A stretch of DNA of 51,777 bases from Gamarada debralockiae (taxonomy: Eukaryota > Ascomycota > Leotiomycetes > Helotiales > Hyphodiscaceae). Numbering within the stretch: the stretch's first letter is position 1; every line of letters starts with the position of its first letter. Shown piece after piece: positions 12,150 to 22,802 of the stretch. The notes below the pieces were generated by a model. The model had not been told where the DNA came from and did not search any database. It saw nothing but the letters and a program-made list of their open reading frames with translations. The stretch is taken from assembly GCA_002803225.1 (NCBI GenBank), contig NXFV01001495.1:1-51777 (forward strand). The letters run 5' to 3'. The translations under genes and the position numbers were made by a program.

Positions 12150-13968
12150 CCTTAACTCGCAGATGCAGTGCTGAGCTGGGCACTACACGAACATTCGCCC
12201 TCTTTTGCGTGACACGCCTTTTTGACAGGTGCCGCCCCTTGCTACGAACGCACGTGCTGCGGCGTTACGCTCATTCTGAGAATCCAGATCGTCGAAACTT
12301 CGACAAGAGTTTGAAGGGCAACGAGTGGTCTTCGCAAACAGAGATGGGATAGAAGCCAGATGTCAACCGGCATTAAGTCAAGATACTTTAACCTCCAGAC
12401 CAAAGGCTAGGGAGGGCGCAACAATTAAAACGCAATTCAACCCTAGCTTTGGGGACACTCACTCTCCTTGAGGTTCAGCCGTCTAGTTTCATTCCCAAGA
12501 ATCTTCGCAGCTGTCGTTAAGCCATGGCGTCTGTACTCTGTCCGCATTGGCTTCTGCAGGGCCAGAAAGTCTTAGCTGCAGAGGGTTGGGTAGTCTAGAG
12601 CCGACCCGAAGGAGACCACCGCAGCCCCTGTCAACACCCTGGCTATCACTGAAATGCTGCAAAAATAGGACTGTGGAGCAGACTTCGAAGCAGAAGAGGA
12701 TACTATAGATATCGACCTACCAGATGAGGAGCCCCGCGAGGTTACCGCTGTACCAGATATGATTATCGATCACAACGAGTTATTGCCCTTGGCATTAAAG
12801 GAGGCCGCCACACTTTCCTGGACCTCGACGACGGGTGGGGAGGAATCGGCGATCACGCAGCCAATAAACCAACGACGTTTTAGGGCGTCATGATTTAGTC
12901 AGCACTTTGGGCGGAACGCGGAAACGGGCTCCGCGGCAGCTGAAGGGTTTGTTTCGAGTGTGGGGAATGATCAGCTGATCGTACCCCACCACCTGCAACC
13001 CTGCACGCAGAGGTCCTGTCCTGACTAGCTTCACACTAAAAGGCGGTCCAAGGAACAGTTCCACCACAAGTACAGCCTCCAAAGAATGCACCAAGGCTCT
13101 TAGCTCGCCCCAACAGTACGGCACGGATTTCTCCAGATCATATCAGTGGCTACGGTATTCATTTGATTCCCGAAGCCGCACCTTACTCGTGTTCCCGGAC
13201 CCTTCAAAACGACCCATAGTTTTCAGCTATGACTCAGCGAAAACAGCTCAGAAGAAATCAAGGAAAAAAAAAAACCCTACAAATTAAATGTGATAGTAAA
13301 GAACAAATTCCAAAGCATTATTGACTGGCTCAAGCGCCTCTTAGCAGTCTATTCTAGGTTTGAATAGAGACTTTTTTTTTGATGTCCCTCACGTAATCTT
13401 TTCACCGCCTTTTTTTCTGCCCACATGAATTTTGCTTGGGTCGTTTTGTCATTGTCCGGGAACTCGAGTAAGCCTCTTATCAGCTATAAACTTACCTCCT
13501 TTTCAATATCTCAACTACATTCTATGGCCGCGATGTTGGAGAATCTTAATGTCATCGCTCACTCAGTTCAAATTGCTAATCCCTCGGCCGAACGGCGGCT
13601 GCGACGTGCACTGCAAAGAATTGCTGAAGTTTCCCCTGCCAGGAATATTGCCTGAAATATCGGATCTTTAGTACCGATCTGACCCGATATCTGAAGGCTC
13701 CGTAGACTCACTCGGCCGGAAGGTACATATGTACGAGCTGTACAGAGCTCTATATATACAGGTTCTACTGACTGTAGAACTGGAAGAAAAATAAGTTAAG
13801 TTCATCTGAAGAATCACTGCTACGAAGCTCATTACTAGCGTCCACGTGACCCTGCCGCACCCACCAACCCATAAATCTGACATCCCAAAGGGGACGCGTT
13901 GGCACGTGATTTGAACAGTGCTATGCCTAATTTGGTTTAGAAGGAACTTGGCCACGGCTTTGGGCCTG
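12150..13968. other. Gene-poor stretch with a possible coding relic at 12640-12893
   Basis: A plus-strand frame from about 12640 to 12893 reads as a moderately acidic peptide (EEDTIDIDLPDEEPREVTAV) interrupted once by TAG after LQK. I do not recognise it. Frames at 12888-13124 and 13425-13955 have no family resemblance. Upstream control sequences of the fusion gene would lie just above 12150. Confidence 0.4.
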
Positions 13969-16150
13969 CTGGCCGCAGCTGGTCTGAGGATAACTACTGC
14001 TTGAGTGGTTGCCCTTCAGATAGAGTGCGAGTTGGTATGGACAAATATGGAGGAGGTTGCGTCGGGAAAGGTGGTCGTTCGAAATGTTGCTTGCCAAAAC
14101 TTCAGACCATTACAAAACGCGAAGATCCAATGGACAACCAGTACAAATACGCTCTTGTAGATTTTCTGGAGGACCCGTTCTGCGATTACAGCCCTGGTTT
14201 CGGAGGCTCACAGAGACGTCAAGTGCAAAATGCTTCAATCGATACCCGTGAGTGAACCCCTTTCAAATTAGGACCCATTAAAAGGGATCCTCTAGCGAGT
14301 TGATCTTGTTTAGTCTATGCCAAATATCCGGCGTCATTCGTATCACGTCGTCTAATTATGTCTGCAGGATCCCTCTTACCAAGGTCACTCGACACAACTT
14401 ATCATTCTGTTGAAGCGCTGTTGTTCCTGCTCCTTTTCACTTCTCCCACCCAGAATCAACTGAGCATCTGGAACGACCGAGTTCCTGCAAAGTACCCAAA
14501 CTTAACGGTTTCCAAAATTAAGGCATGGATCGCTAGTAAGATCAGTTCAACATTTAGCAACGACGACGGCGTGCATCAGGCGGTCTGTAACATGGACGGC
14601 CTAAATGGCTGGCTTGGAGGGGTCAGCACAGAGAACTGCTTTTGCCTGACAAATGACTGCTGTGATGCCGACGATACCGACTGCCAAAGTGGGATTGACT
14701 CTGGCGAGGATGATAAGTATGTCCACTTGGAAGCTAAACGCGACATACTCTCTGGAATCCCGGACGAGACAGGAGATCTTCACAAGGCGATGGAGTACTG
14801 GCAAAAACGGGAGGATGCCAACGAGGCTCGGGCTATACTCGAAAAACGTATTGGAAATCCGCGGCCTTTTACGATCGTGGTATCTAGCATACTAGCAACG
14901 CCTGCAGGAAACAACGTTATTAGCTACAGGTCGCTCCCCGTAAGACCCCTTTTGCTCTGGCGAGCCATGATTGACATATTGCTGAATCTTTTGTGCAGTA
15001 TAATCAGGGCGCAGATCTGCAATCCAATGATCCCTTGTGGGACAACGTTTTTGATATGGACCGCACAGGGGATTGTAACGATGTGGATATAGTCACCCGC
15101 GTTCAACCTATGGCAAATCGTGGGTCTGGCACTGGTCTTCAAGGTTCGTCATATCCAGCGTGAAATGCCCGGAGAACTATTTTATAGGCTGGGAGAGGGA
15201 TCACTGTCTTCCAGATACTTGACCCTGCCAGTTCCTCGTCTGTGCTCTGAGCTCTACTTTTTCTTCTTGAATCATATCATACCCTTCAGAAATAACATGG
15301 AGACTAACAGCACTCAAGGAGAACATATTATAGAACTCAATACTCCATCACGATTCTTCACAGCAGCTGCAGCAGGCGAACTCTCTTCCGGGGATACTAT
15401 CATTGTTGGCAATATTGTAGCCGGCTTCTACTAACAAGCACTTGTTCAGCCTCTGCCACTGAATACACCCCCGATGGTTGGTGGGGTACAGAGCCTGATG
15501 CCAATTACACGAATAATGAACGCACTTGGCAGTCGAGAAAACGGTGCCCATGTTGTTTTGCTTGTCGGGGCATTGAACGGAGTTAAATCTAGGGTATGTT
15601 AGATAGCTCGCCGTGAGAGCTACAACTGACAGGCTGTTTGACTCTAGGTGCTCAGACATGTAGATCCAGTTGAAGACACCAAGATGAACAATCTTGTCGC
15701 TAGGGACGACCCGACCGCCGCACTGATGAAAATTCGACAGGTACGTATTGCGACATGGCGCACCCACAAGCGGCTTCATACTTACGAGAGGTCTCAGGTT
15801 ATCACAGTCTTGCACTACATGAACCACCCCATTATACAAGCGGCAATGACCGTTACCAACGATAACTTCGAGCCGAACTGCATATCGTAGAGGAGGCCCA
15901 TAACGGCGTTGCCGGCAACACGCAAATCCAGCTTGTGAGGTATTGGGACATCTGGATCCGCGACGATCTGACGGAGGCAGCGCGACAAGCCAGAGTCTAG
16001 GTTGCAGCCAGGACTCTGCAGTTGCGCAACCTGTGGGCGGTGAGAACAGACGCGAATGTCAACACGGTTCTTCAGATCATCAGCACGTTGAGGTCGCTGG
16101 GATCTGATATGGATATCAACGTGGACGGTTTGAGCCAGGAGCCCTTTTGA
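13969..16150 (+). pseudogene. GH18 subgroup-C-like chitinase, C-terminal region only
   Basis: The stretch begins inside the family's Cys-rich module (CLSGCPSDRVRVGMDKYGGG, then CVGKGGRSKCC near 14057-14090) and ALVDFLEDPFCDY. It continues through NGWLGGVSTENCFCLTNDCC (about 14600-14665), CNDVDIVTRV (about 15075), EHIIELNTPSRFF (15322-15360), RHVDPVEDTKMNNLVARDDP (15655-15715) and a C-terminal helical region ending at 16150. Splice sites between segments are partly preserved, but TGA and TAG interrupt the frame at about 15161 and 15185. The GH18 catalytic barrel, LysM modules and signal peptide are missing upstream. Whole proteins of this type digest chitin outside the cell. This copy lacks the active site. 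Confidence 0.75.
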
Positions 16151-16365
16151 ACATGCGGAAAGGGTCTGCAGGTGATCAGCTCTGATCGCCCGATATGTAA
16201 AGTATTCTACTGCAGATAGTATTGCCAATAGCAGAAAGGAAAATCAAAGCAGAAACAGGAAGAAACATTATTATATCGAGCTACTTGGTCGACATCACCA
16301 GTGCTCATTTACCAATGTCATTTCAGGAACGAAGCGCGCTGGTGAGAGTCGCAGTGAAACATGTA

Positions 16366-16389
16366 CAGTCTGTTCCGGCAAGTGTTCGT
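16366..16389 (+). repeat. Left terminal inverted repeat of the Tc1/mariner element
   Basis: 24 bp, identical to the complement of 17452-17475. The next base on each side differs, which fixes its inner edge. Confidence 0.9.
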
Positions 16390-16478
16390 CACGTGACAAA
16401 TCACTACCTATTATCACTTTAAAAGTTCTCAATGAGTTATTAGTCAAATCGAGTACAAATAGGCTCAAATTAAAGCTA

Positions 16479-17352
16479 TTAGTACTTAGTTGCACCCCCA
16501 CAGTTCTTAATACACAAATCCATTCGCTTTGGCATACTCTCGTTCAATTTCAACAGTGAGTTAGGCGAGATCTGTGGCCATATCTCATGTAGCGCTACCT
16601 CTAAATCAGAGAGTGTTCGAGTTCTATAGCGTATCTTCCCAATTCGAGTCTTGATTTGTGCCCACAGATTCTCAATTGGAGACAAATCAGGTGATTGTGG
16701 CGGCCAGCGTATTATCTTGACTTTCTGTGACTTAAGGAAGTCTGTCACAAGCTTCGCCTTGTGCCACGAAGCATTATCCTCTTGCATGACTACATCCGAG
16801 CCATAAAGTCGACGCATTCTCTTATAGAATAGAATAAAATACTCTCGTAGTACTTCCTTGTACCGTTCTAACTTCGTCCGACTAACACATCTTATTCCAG
16901 TTCCTCCTAGCCTTCTTTTGCGCTCGACAAAAGGTACTACGCTTCTTCTTGTTAATAGGACTAATATGAGGCTTTGTACGAGGCTTGCGCTTGGCTTTAC
17001 CATGCTTCTTTAGGATTTTTCGAACAAGATTTCGACCGATTTTGACGCCTGACTTGCTTGGCGTAGTGAGAGCAAAAAGAGTGTCTTTTGGATTCATGTC
17101 TGCGTATCGAACGAGGGCTCGTTCTTGGCGCAAGTTAAGTTTTGGCTTTATACCGCATCGTGGCTTGTTTTTAAACTCAAAGCCAGTGTAATTCTAGTAG
17201 CGGTCGAGGAGTGACCTAATAGTAGAGCGAGGGGTCTTGAATTCGCGGTGGATATCGGCAATCGTAGCACCATCTTGATATTTGTGTACAATCAGGGCCC
17301 TTTGAGCTGGAAGGAGCTCTCGACGAGAGGTTTTTGGCTTATATTTGCCCAT
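16479..17352 (-). pseudogene. Tc1/mariner (DDE) transposase, broken
   Basis: The ATG at 17352 opens an N-terminal HTH region (MGKYKPKTSRRELLPAQRAL, later STIRSLLDRY), which is stopped by TAG after DRY. The frame resumes through LRQERALVRYADMNPKDT to RRNWNKMC, where TAG at 16884-16882 replaces the Trp expected in the family. It then jumps straight to ERYKEVLREYF; the stretch with the first catalytic Asp seems deleted. The C-terminal part keeps the second Asp (MQEDNASWHKAK) and PPQSPDLSPIENLW with the catalytic Glu. The intact enzyme cuts and pastes the element. This copy could only move with help from another. Confidence 0.88.
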
Positions 17353-17451
17353 TTCAAGTTTGAAGTTGATAGGGTTTAGGATTAAAAAGTTATGTGGGTG
17401 GTTAGAGGGGTAATGACCTAATACGCTAGGCCGAATTCGACTGATAAGATA

Positions 17452-17475
17452 ACGAACACTTGCCGGAACAGACTG
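17452..17475 (-). repeat. Right terminal inverted repeat of the Tc1/mariner element
   Basis: Mirror copy of 16366-16389, followed by TA at 17476-17477. Confidence 0.9.
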
Positions 17476-17544
17476 TACATAGAAGCAAGCACAGTGCGGT
17501 TTTGAGATATGAGCTGTGGATGAAGCTTTTCGAGCTGTAATTTC

Positions 17545-18231
17545 TCAGCCAGTGAAAGCTTCCTCCCCATCTTCCATCATGGCCGTGAACATGTCCTCGA
17601 TTTCCTCACCCGCAAACACATTGAACCAAAAATATTCTATCGCGTTTAATCCGACCTTCAGCCAGGCCTGCCACTCGGACTCCCCCGGCGCCAGGTACTC
17701 AACCACCTTGACCCACACAGGGTCGAGCTCGTGGTCTTCACTTGGGTCTTCAGGTGCCGCCGCCACAGAGTTGAGAACGGCCTCGTCCACCATGATGCAC
17801 ACTCGGTGTCGAGCATAGAGCTGATGCAGCCGGATATCCACCCCTTCACCCTCCAACCACTTCGCGAACGCATTCCTGACCGCATCCGTATCCGCACCGT
17901 CTAGGTTGCGGTCTTCCACAACATCGTTCACGAAACGCCTCTTCATCTCTTCGTTCGGTCCATTGTCGAATGGCGGCTCGGTACTGGGGGGCATGAACGG
18001 TGTCGGCCGCAGGTCTGCGTCAATTGAGTAATCGACGTAGGTCCTAAGCCTCGCTAGAAACAGCGCGAACTGGGCGTCTGATTCCGGCGTGTAGACGGTG
18101 CGGAAGATGGTAAAGCCCCAGGTTGGTTGGTGCAAGTCGCGAAGCTTCCGACAGATCTGGCGCTCCCATTCTCGTCTAAGCCGCGTTGAATTTGGTGAAT
18201 TGGAACGTGGGGTCACCCGAAGCGTGGACAT
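17545..18231 (-). CDS. Conserved fungal hypothetical protein, 228 aa
   Basis: Uninterrupted frame with no intron. The N-terminal half reads like a recurrent ascomycete family (WGFTIFRTVYTPESDAQF; RRFVNDVVEDRNLDGADTDA), and the C-terminal part is rich in acidic residues and Trp (YFWFNVFAGEEIEDM). No signal peptide, TM helix or catalytic motif stands out. I recognise the family as common but know no function. It lies next to the Tc1 element and downstream of the chitinase relic, on the opposite strand. Confidence 0.7.
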   Translation of the reverse strand: MSTLRVTPRSNSPNSTRLRREWERQICRKLRDLHQPTWGFTIFRTVYTPESDAQFALFLARLRTYVDYSIDADLRPTPFMPPSTEPPFDNGPNEEMKRRFVNDVVEDRNLDGADTDAVRNAFAKWLEGEGVDIRLHQLYARHRVCIMVDEAVLNSVAAAPEDPSEDHELDPVWVKVVEYLAPGESEWQAWLKVGLNAIEYFWFNVFAGEEIEDMFTAMMEDGEEAFTG

Positions 18232-18598
18232 GATGAGGCGTGGGGATAGATGAAGTGGTAATGCGGCGTTGGGTATGTGTAATTGTGTATAGTGGTGTTT
18301 GTAAATTGCCGGTGACGTTTCGACTGACGGCAGGCACTAATGGTTTTATATGTGCAATTAATCGTTGAGCTGAAGGGGATTTCGGTTAGACGCTAACAGG
18401 AATAGGGGTACAACCATATGCATAACTAGTGTTATGTTAGCGATTTTCGCGATTCCTACGAAAACGCGAACCCCACCTTTTAATAAAAGCTCCCCCCTAT
18501 AATAACTTAACAACAACACATTCAATTTAAGCTGTACGTAGCTCAAAATAAACGTCTTGATTAGCTCTTTTAACTAACGTATATATCTAGTATCTATT

Positions 18599-18802
18599 AT
18601 GCCTACTCGACTTGCACCCGCGGTTGCGGACGCCTTAGATCGTGATATCCTCGCAGCCCTTCCCCTCGACCGTCGATCTATGAACATGATAGCTGCGAAC
18701 CATCACTGTACCTATAATACAGTACGACGTCATAAGGTTCGAATAGAGGCGGGGCTACCTAAGCCAGCGCGTTCTGGGGGTCAAATTCGAGTCTTGCCAT
18801 GA
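18599..18802 (+). CDS. Small HTH-like ORF, possibly transposon-derived
   Basis: 67 codons: a start MPTRLAPAVADALDRDIL, then a helix-turn-helix-like segment (MNMIAANHHCTYNTVRRHKV) and a Gly/Arg-rich end. Such short HTH frames occur beside fungal DNA transposons, but I could not find terminal repeats or a catalytic domain here. It could be a relic or chance. AT-rich sequence surrounds it. Confidence 0.35.
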   Translation: MPTRLAPAVADALDRDILAALPLDRRSMNMIAANHHCTYNTVRRHKVRIEAGLPKPARSGGQIRVLP

Positions 18803-19002
18803 AGTCAAAGGGATTGTGCGAATCTAATGAATCAATACATATTCCACAAGGATTTTTAAGGCTGCATACATATGTATGATACGGCCTTCCTCACATCTAA
18901 GAGCCCATGTACACAAGCTCTTATTTTTTGCTTCGGCTTCGGTGAGGGTTCTTGTACATTAGTGTGCTTATTGTCTAAACATTAGCCATTCCTCTCAATT
19001 TA

Positions 19003-19110
19003 CTCACGTGATCTCCACACAATGGCTCCCGTAGTTTTCCCCTTATATATCAGGCTATAACACTTCTTTTCTACTTTTCCGTCCAACCCTAGCTTTGAGC
19101 TGCATTTTGC
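19003..19110 (+). repeat. Dispersed repeat, copy 2
   Basis: Counterpart of 3113-3230 in the same orientation, about 16 kb away. The longest near-identical run is GTAGTTTTCCCCTTATAT. Flanking sequences do not match. Confidence 0.6.
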
Positions 19111-19332
19111 GCTGCCCCGTTTTAGACCACATGCGTCGCCAGTAAGATTATCTCGGTGCTTGCTCGGATCATAAAGCCATATCTCAGCCCAGACGATGGG
19201 ATTCTTGAACAATGGCATCTTTTCGTCAGGGGAGGTTTATTGAACAAGACATCGAACATCTAAGGGTATTCAAGGAGAGATAGAGCTGCCGATAGTGGAG
19301 AAATCAGCAATTATGGCTAAGGACGGCGATTA

Positions 19333-19395
19333 GGGGCAGAGACTGGAGGCAGAGACCGGGGGCAGAAACAGGGGGCAGAGACAGGGGCAAAGACT
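19333..19395. repeat. Minisatellite, about five units of 12-13 bp
   Basis: Units of the form GGGGCAGAGACT are repeated five times with one or two changes each (GGAGGCAGAGACC, GGGGGCAGAAACA and so on). It lies in non-coding sequence. Confidence 0.8.
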
Positions 19396-19654
19396 AGTGC
19401 CAACGGATAAGCAATGCATTTGATTCGCTAATGTTGGTAACTCAGCAGCCAGCAACATGAAAGCATGAATAAAGAAATCAATAACTAAACTTTCTTGTAG
19501 ATACTAACTTTTAGTTGAGGGTAGGACTCGATCGAAGATGCGACGCATAACCCAGGATAAAGTAAAGGTTTTTGCTCAAACGTAGAGGGAGATGCTGCAT
19601 ATTACATCTTTTCTAATCACTTCAGATATTTTGAATTATTTCCTGCTATCAAAT

Positions 19655-20188
19655 ATGACATCAATCTACGATTTTTACAAAGAACAAGTTGTCTTCTTAA
19701 CCGGGGCGACTGGCGGCTTAGGAGGCTGTCTCCTGTATAAGCTCTGTATTGTGCTTGATATACAGCGGTTGAACGTCCGAATTCGTGGATCCGAGAGCAC
19801 AGCATTGGAACGATGGAAATACACTATGCCTCAGCAGTACCGACGTATTGAGGATCGGATAAGGGCCGGAAAAGTTATCCTTGTTCCGGGTGACATGACA
19901 AAGGAGCGCTTTGGCATCACCACTGAAACTCTTTGCAAAATTGAGGAAGAAGTCACGATAATCATCCATGCGGCTGCGAACATCAGCTTTCGAGCTCCTC
20001 TGCAAAAAGTGGTTTTGGACAACTGCTTACCCGCACTTCGATTGGCGGCTTGGGCTATGAAAATGACTCGACTTCAGCATTTTGTCCAAGTTTCCAGTGC
20101 ATATGCGAACTCCTTTCTCCCTGATGGTCCTGTGGAAGAGAAGATATATTATCTGTCCAACCCTGACGATGCGGAGGGAGAGCTACGC
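19655..20188 (+). pseudogene. Fatty acyl-CoA reductase / NAD-binding_4 N-terminal fragment
   Basis: From a Met at 19655 the frame reads FYKEQVVFLTGATGGLGG, the N-terminal segment and TGxxGxxG dinucleotide site of male-sterility-type acyl-CoA reductases. It continues through VILVPGDMTKERFGI, IIHAAANISFRAP and VSSAYANSFLPDGPVEEKIY. The match stops near 20188, before the YxxxK catalytic pair and the rest of the 400-plus residue domain. There the sequence switches to GH78. The frame is open to 20239 only because it runs into the other fragment. Whole enzymes reduce acyl-CoA to alcohol with NADPH. This piece lacks the active site. Confidence 0.8.
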
Positions 20189-20671
20189 AAGGCACCCAGC
20201 TGGCTATACCAGGTAACGATGGGCGCGACGACGATGTAGGAGCGCTGGGACAGCATTCTGCCTGACAGGAGCGTGAACCCGGGCAGATGACGAGCTTCAA
20301 CCGCTATGCTCTCGGTGCGGTCGCGGGACTGGATGCACAGCTACATTGCGGGCGTCGCCCGTGTCAAGCCGGGGTGGCGGCATTTTCGTGTGGCTCTGTG
20401 CCGGGTGGCGATTTAACGTTTGCAAATGCGAGGTTTTTGAGTCCGTATGGGATGATTGAGGTTAGGTGGGTGATAGAAGATGGGGTTCTTGATCTTGAAG
20501 GCTGACGTGCCCCCAAATGCTACGGCCGAGGTGGTCTTGCCTGGCGAGAAGCAAAGTCCGGTTTTGGTAGGATTGGGGAATCATGAGTTCATGATCGAGT
20601 ATACGCTTCCGGAATGGCCGTTGCTGCCGGATTATCCTCAGTCTTGCCCTCACGACGACGATGAACCTTAG
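20189..20671 (+). pseudogene. GH78 alpha-L-rhamnosidase C-terminal fragment, frameshifted
   Basis: Begins with SWLYQVTMGATTM, continues after TAG (20237-20239) with ERWDSILPDRSVNPGQMTSFN and, in another frame, WMHSYIAGVARVKPGWRHF. It then runs VPGGDLTFANARFLSPYGMI and, after a further shift, ADVPPNATAEVVLPGEKQ to the stop at 20671. This is the order of the end of the GH78 catalytic barrel and the C-terminal beta domain. At the TAG the family has Trp (TMWERWDS), so TGG became TAG. Three frame changes are visible. Active enzymes remove rhamnose from pectin and plant glycosides. Confidence 0.8.
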
Positions 20672-20912
20672 CTTAGCTAGATGACTATACGAATAAACTT
20701 CTGTTGATCGCAAAAGACTGTAAATTCTCAAAGCTTTCTGTGAGATGCGAGTTGTACGAGTACAATGGATCATATGAAGAGCAGAGCAAGTCGCAAGATC
20801 AATAAAATAAAGAAAAATACATGCAAAGCAGTGAGCTTCTAGCCGCAGAGTGGCAAAGATGGCAAAACAAATGATTTTCAACTGAAAAACTTGAGTTTAC
20901 AACTCCACCTGA

Positions 20913-22802
20913 CTATGCAGTCTGACACAGCTTTCCAGTGTTCAAATTGTAGTCCCAGTTGTCGCTTCCAACTCCTGTCAACACAAAGAGAGAGTCAGAC
21001 GGGTCATACTTCTCTTTGATCTCGAGCAGTTGATCATAGTTCGCGCCGTAGAAGTCGTTCTTGAAGTTGGTGTTGTAGCAATTGCCCTCGTTCATGTACG
21101 ATCCAGTGTCGGGGGCCCATTCTTGCCAAATTGGCTCCTTGACTTCGTTCATCCACTTGCCTGCCGCCGCCAACGCGTCTTGAGCAGTAGCATTGGCGTC
21201 GATCGTAGCTCCGAAGGCAACGACGTGCAGGTAACTTGATCTCCAAGCCGGGAGCAGAGAGCCTCTCAAGCTTTCGGAAACACTTGCTGTGCCTTGGCCG
21301 CCTTGCATTCCTGTGACGAGAAGGCCGCGGACGGTCGGATCTTGTGACGCCATGATCCGCTGCAGATAACTCGCAACCTCTTCGACAGGTTTCTCGGAAA
21401 GATGTGCCCGGCCAAGGAGTCTGCTGCACATCAAGGATCCGCCTCCGGCGGGGCTGGGATCTGGATTGACGGATTCGAAAAATGAGATGAAGTTGGTGAA
21501 GTTGCTCGGGTCGCTCCGGGTTACCGTCAGAGTGTTGTTAAGGTCCTGTGCTCGCATGCTATCCACCACGGGCTGAAGCAGTGCAGTAATCTCGTTGTTT
21601 GTCATGTTGTAGCCAAAGAAGGTGTGTGTTACTGACACGCCACCGGTCGAGGGGTCAGTGAAAGAAAGGGAGGACCCAGTAAGTCCCGCATCCATGAGGT
21701 CAGGCAGCGACATTTGAAGGACTGCGAATGCATTCCAGTTTGCCGCGATGCTGGTATTGTCGGTTGGTGCTGCCGAGAGTGAAAGAGTTCCTTTAACCAC
21801 GCTGCTCGGTGCCGGATAGGCCTTCAGGACGTATTCGGTCACCACGCCGTATTGTGCGGCCTGACCACCCTTCACAGCCCAGAACAGATCCTGATTTTGT
21901 TCAGAGTTCGCAACAAATATATCTCCAACCGTGGTGACAATCGTCACTTGGAGAATTTGATCCGACCCGAGACCGTAATGACTGGAGAATGGCCCATGCC
22001 CGCCGCCCTGGAGAAAGCCTCCGAGGCCCACATCCTTTGCACCCCCGCCAACCACCACTTTCCCCAATCGGACGGCCGCAGAGTAGACGTCAAACCAGAT
22101 GTTGCCACTACCCGCAACGAACACTTCCGCCCTGCCGGTATTATCAGGTAAAGTCCAAGTCGAATTAAACTCCAAGTTCCTGAAGTTGTGTGTCCAGATA
22201 GACAAAGCGTATGCTCCGCTCGATCTGTTTTTTGCGTCAGATTAGAGTATTATATGCTAGAGACCTTGAATCCGGAAGAGTACATACCGCCCATTCATGT
22301 CGTGACCCGTGCCTTTCACAACAACTCGAATATTTCGCGACGCAGCCCAAACCAAGGCTACTGAGATCTGCTCCTCGGTCGTAGCATTGAGAACATATGA
22401 GGGCGCTCCTCCAACCTCGCAGCCTTTGGACTCAACAAAAGCACTATTTGTGGGCGGAATACAAGAGTTGTTTGCGAAGTACATGTAGTCAACGCCTTCT
22501 GGAGTTGAGGCCTGGAATGTCGCGAGAGTCCAGTTCGCTTCAACGAGATCGCACGAGTAAGTCGAGTTAAAGGGGTTGCTGGGATAGCAAGAAGAAGCAG
22601 CCGGAGCGGTCTTGATCAGTGTGTCGTTGACAGAGAGATTGAAGGCCTCCCAGTCGCTCTCGGTTGGCCATTCTGCATCAAGGGGTGTGATCTTGCATGT
22701 CGAGGTGCCAAACACTTCAACTGCAAAAAAGCTTGCTGCTGCAAGGAAGAGCATGGTGGGCAAAGTCGTTTGGATTGAGAGATGTGCTTGTCTTCGAAGC
22801 AT
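20913..22802 (-). CDS. Secreted FAD-linked oxidoreductase, berberine-bridge/isoamyl-alcohol-oxidase-like
   Basis: Two exons, 22802-22288 and 22224-20913, with a 63-nt intron (GTATGT donor, ACAG acceptor), 608 aa from the first Met. A Met at 22754 is as likely a start: it opens directly into a signal peptide (MLFLAAASFFAVEVFG). The PCMH-type FAD domain has the GTGHDMNGR site, in which His167 (first-Met numbering) is the probable covalent FAD attachment. GGGAKDVGLGGFLQGGGHG is the second flavin loop. The C-terminal BBE segment has NCYNTNFKNDFYG and keeps Tyr/Asn residues typical of the family. The cysteine used for bicovalent FAD attachment is not seen in LQGGGHG. Such enzymes oxidise sugars, alcohols or alkaloid-like compounds with O2. 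Substrate unknown. It is well preserved beside the broken FAR/GH78 relic. Confidence 0.88.

Larger units (their letters stand above)
16366..17475 (-). mobile_element. Tc1/mariner element, internally deleted, flanked by TA
   Basis: The two ends carry a perfect 24-bp terminal inverted repeat, CAGTCTGTTCCGGCAAGTGTTCGT (16366-16389 and complement at 17452-17475). Each end is bordered by TA (16364-16365, 17476-17477), the Tc1/mariner target duplication. The outer flanks ATG and CAT suggest an original ATGTACAT target. The body holds a broken transposase on the minus strand. The element sits about 215 bp after the chitinase relic. Confidence 0.9.

Noticed and set aside
19592..20239. A complete 215-aa reductase gene
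   Set aside because: The last 17 residues belong to GH78, and the YxxxK active-site region is missing.
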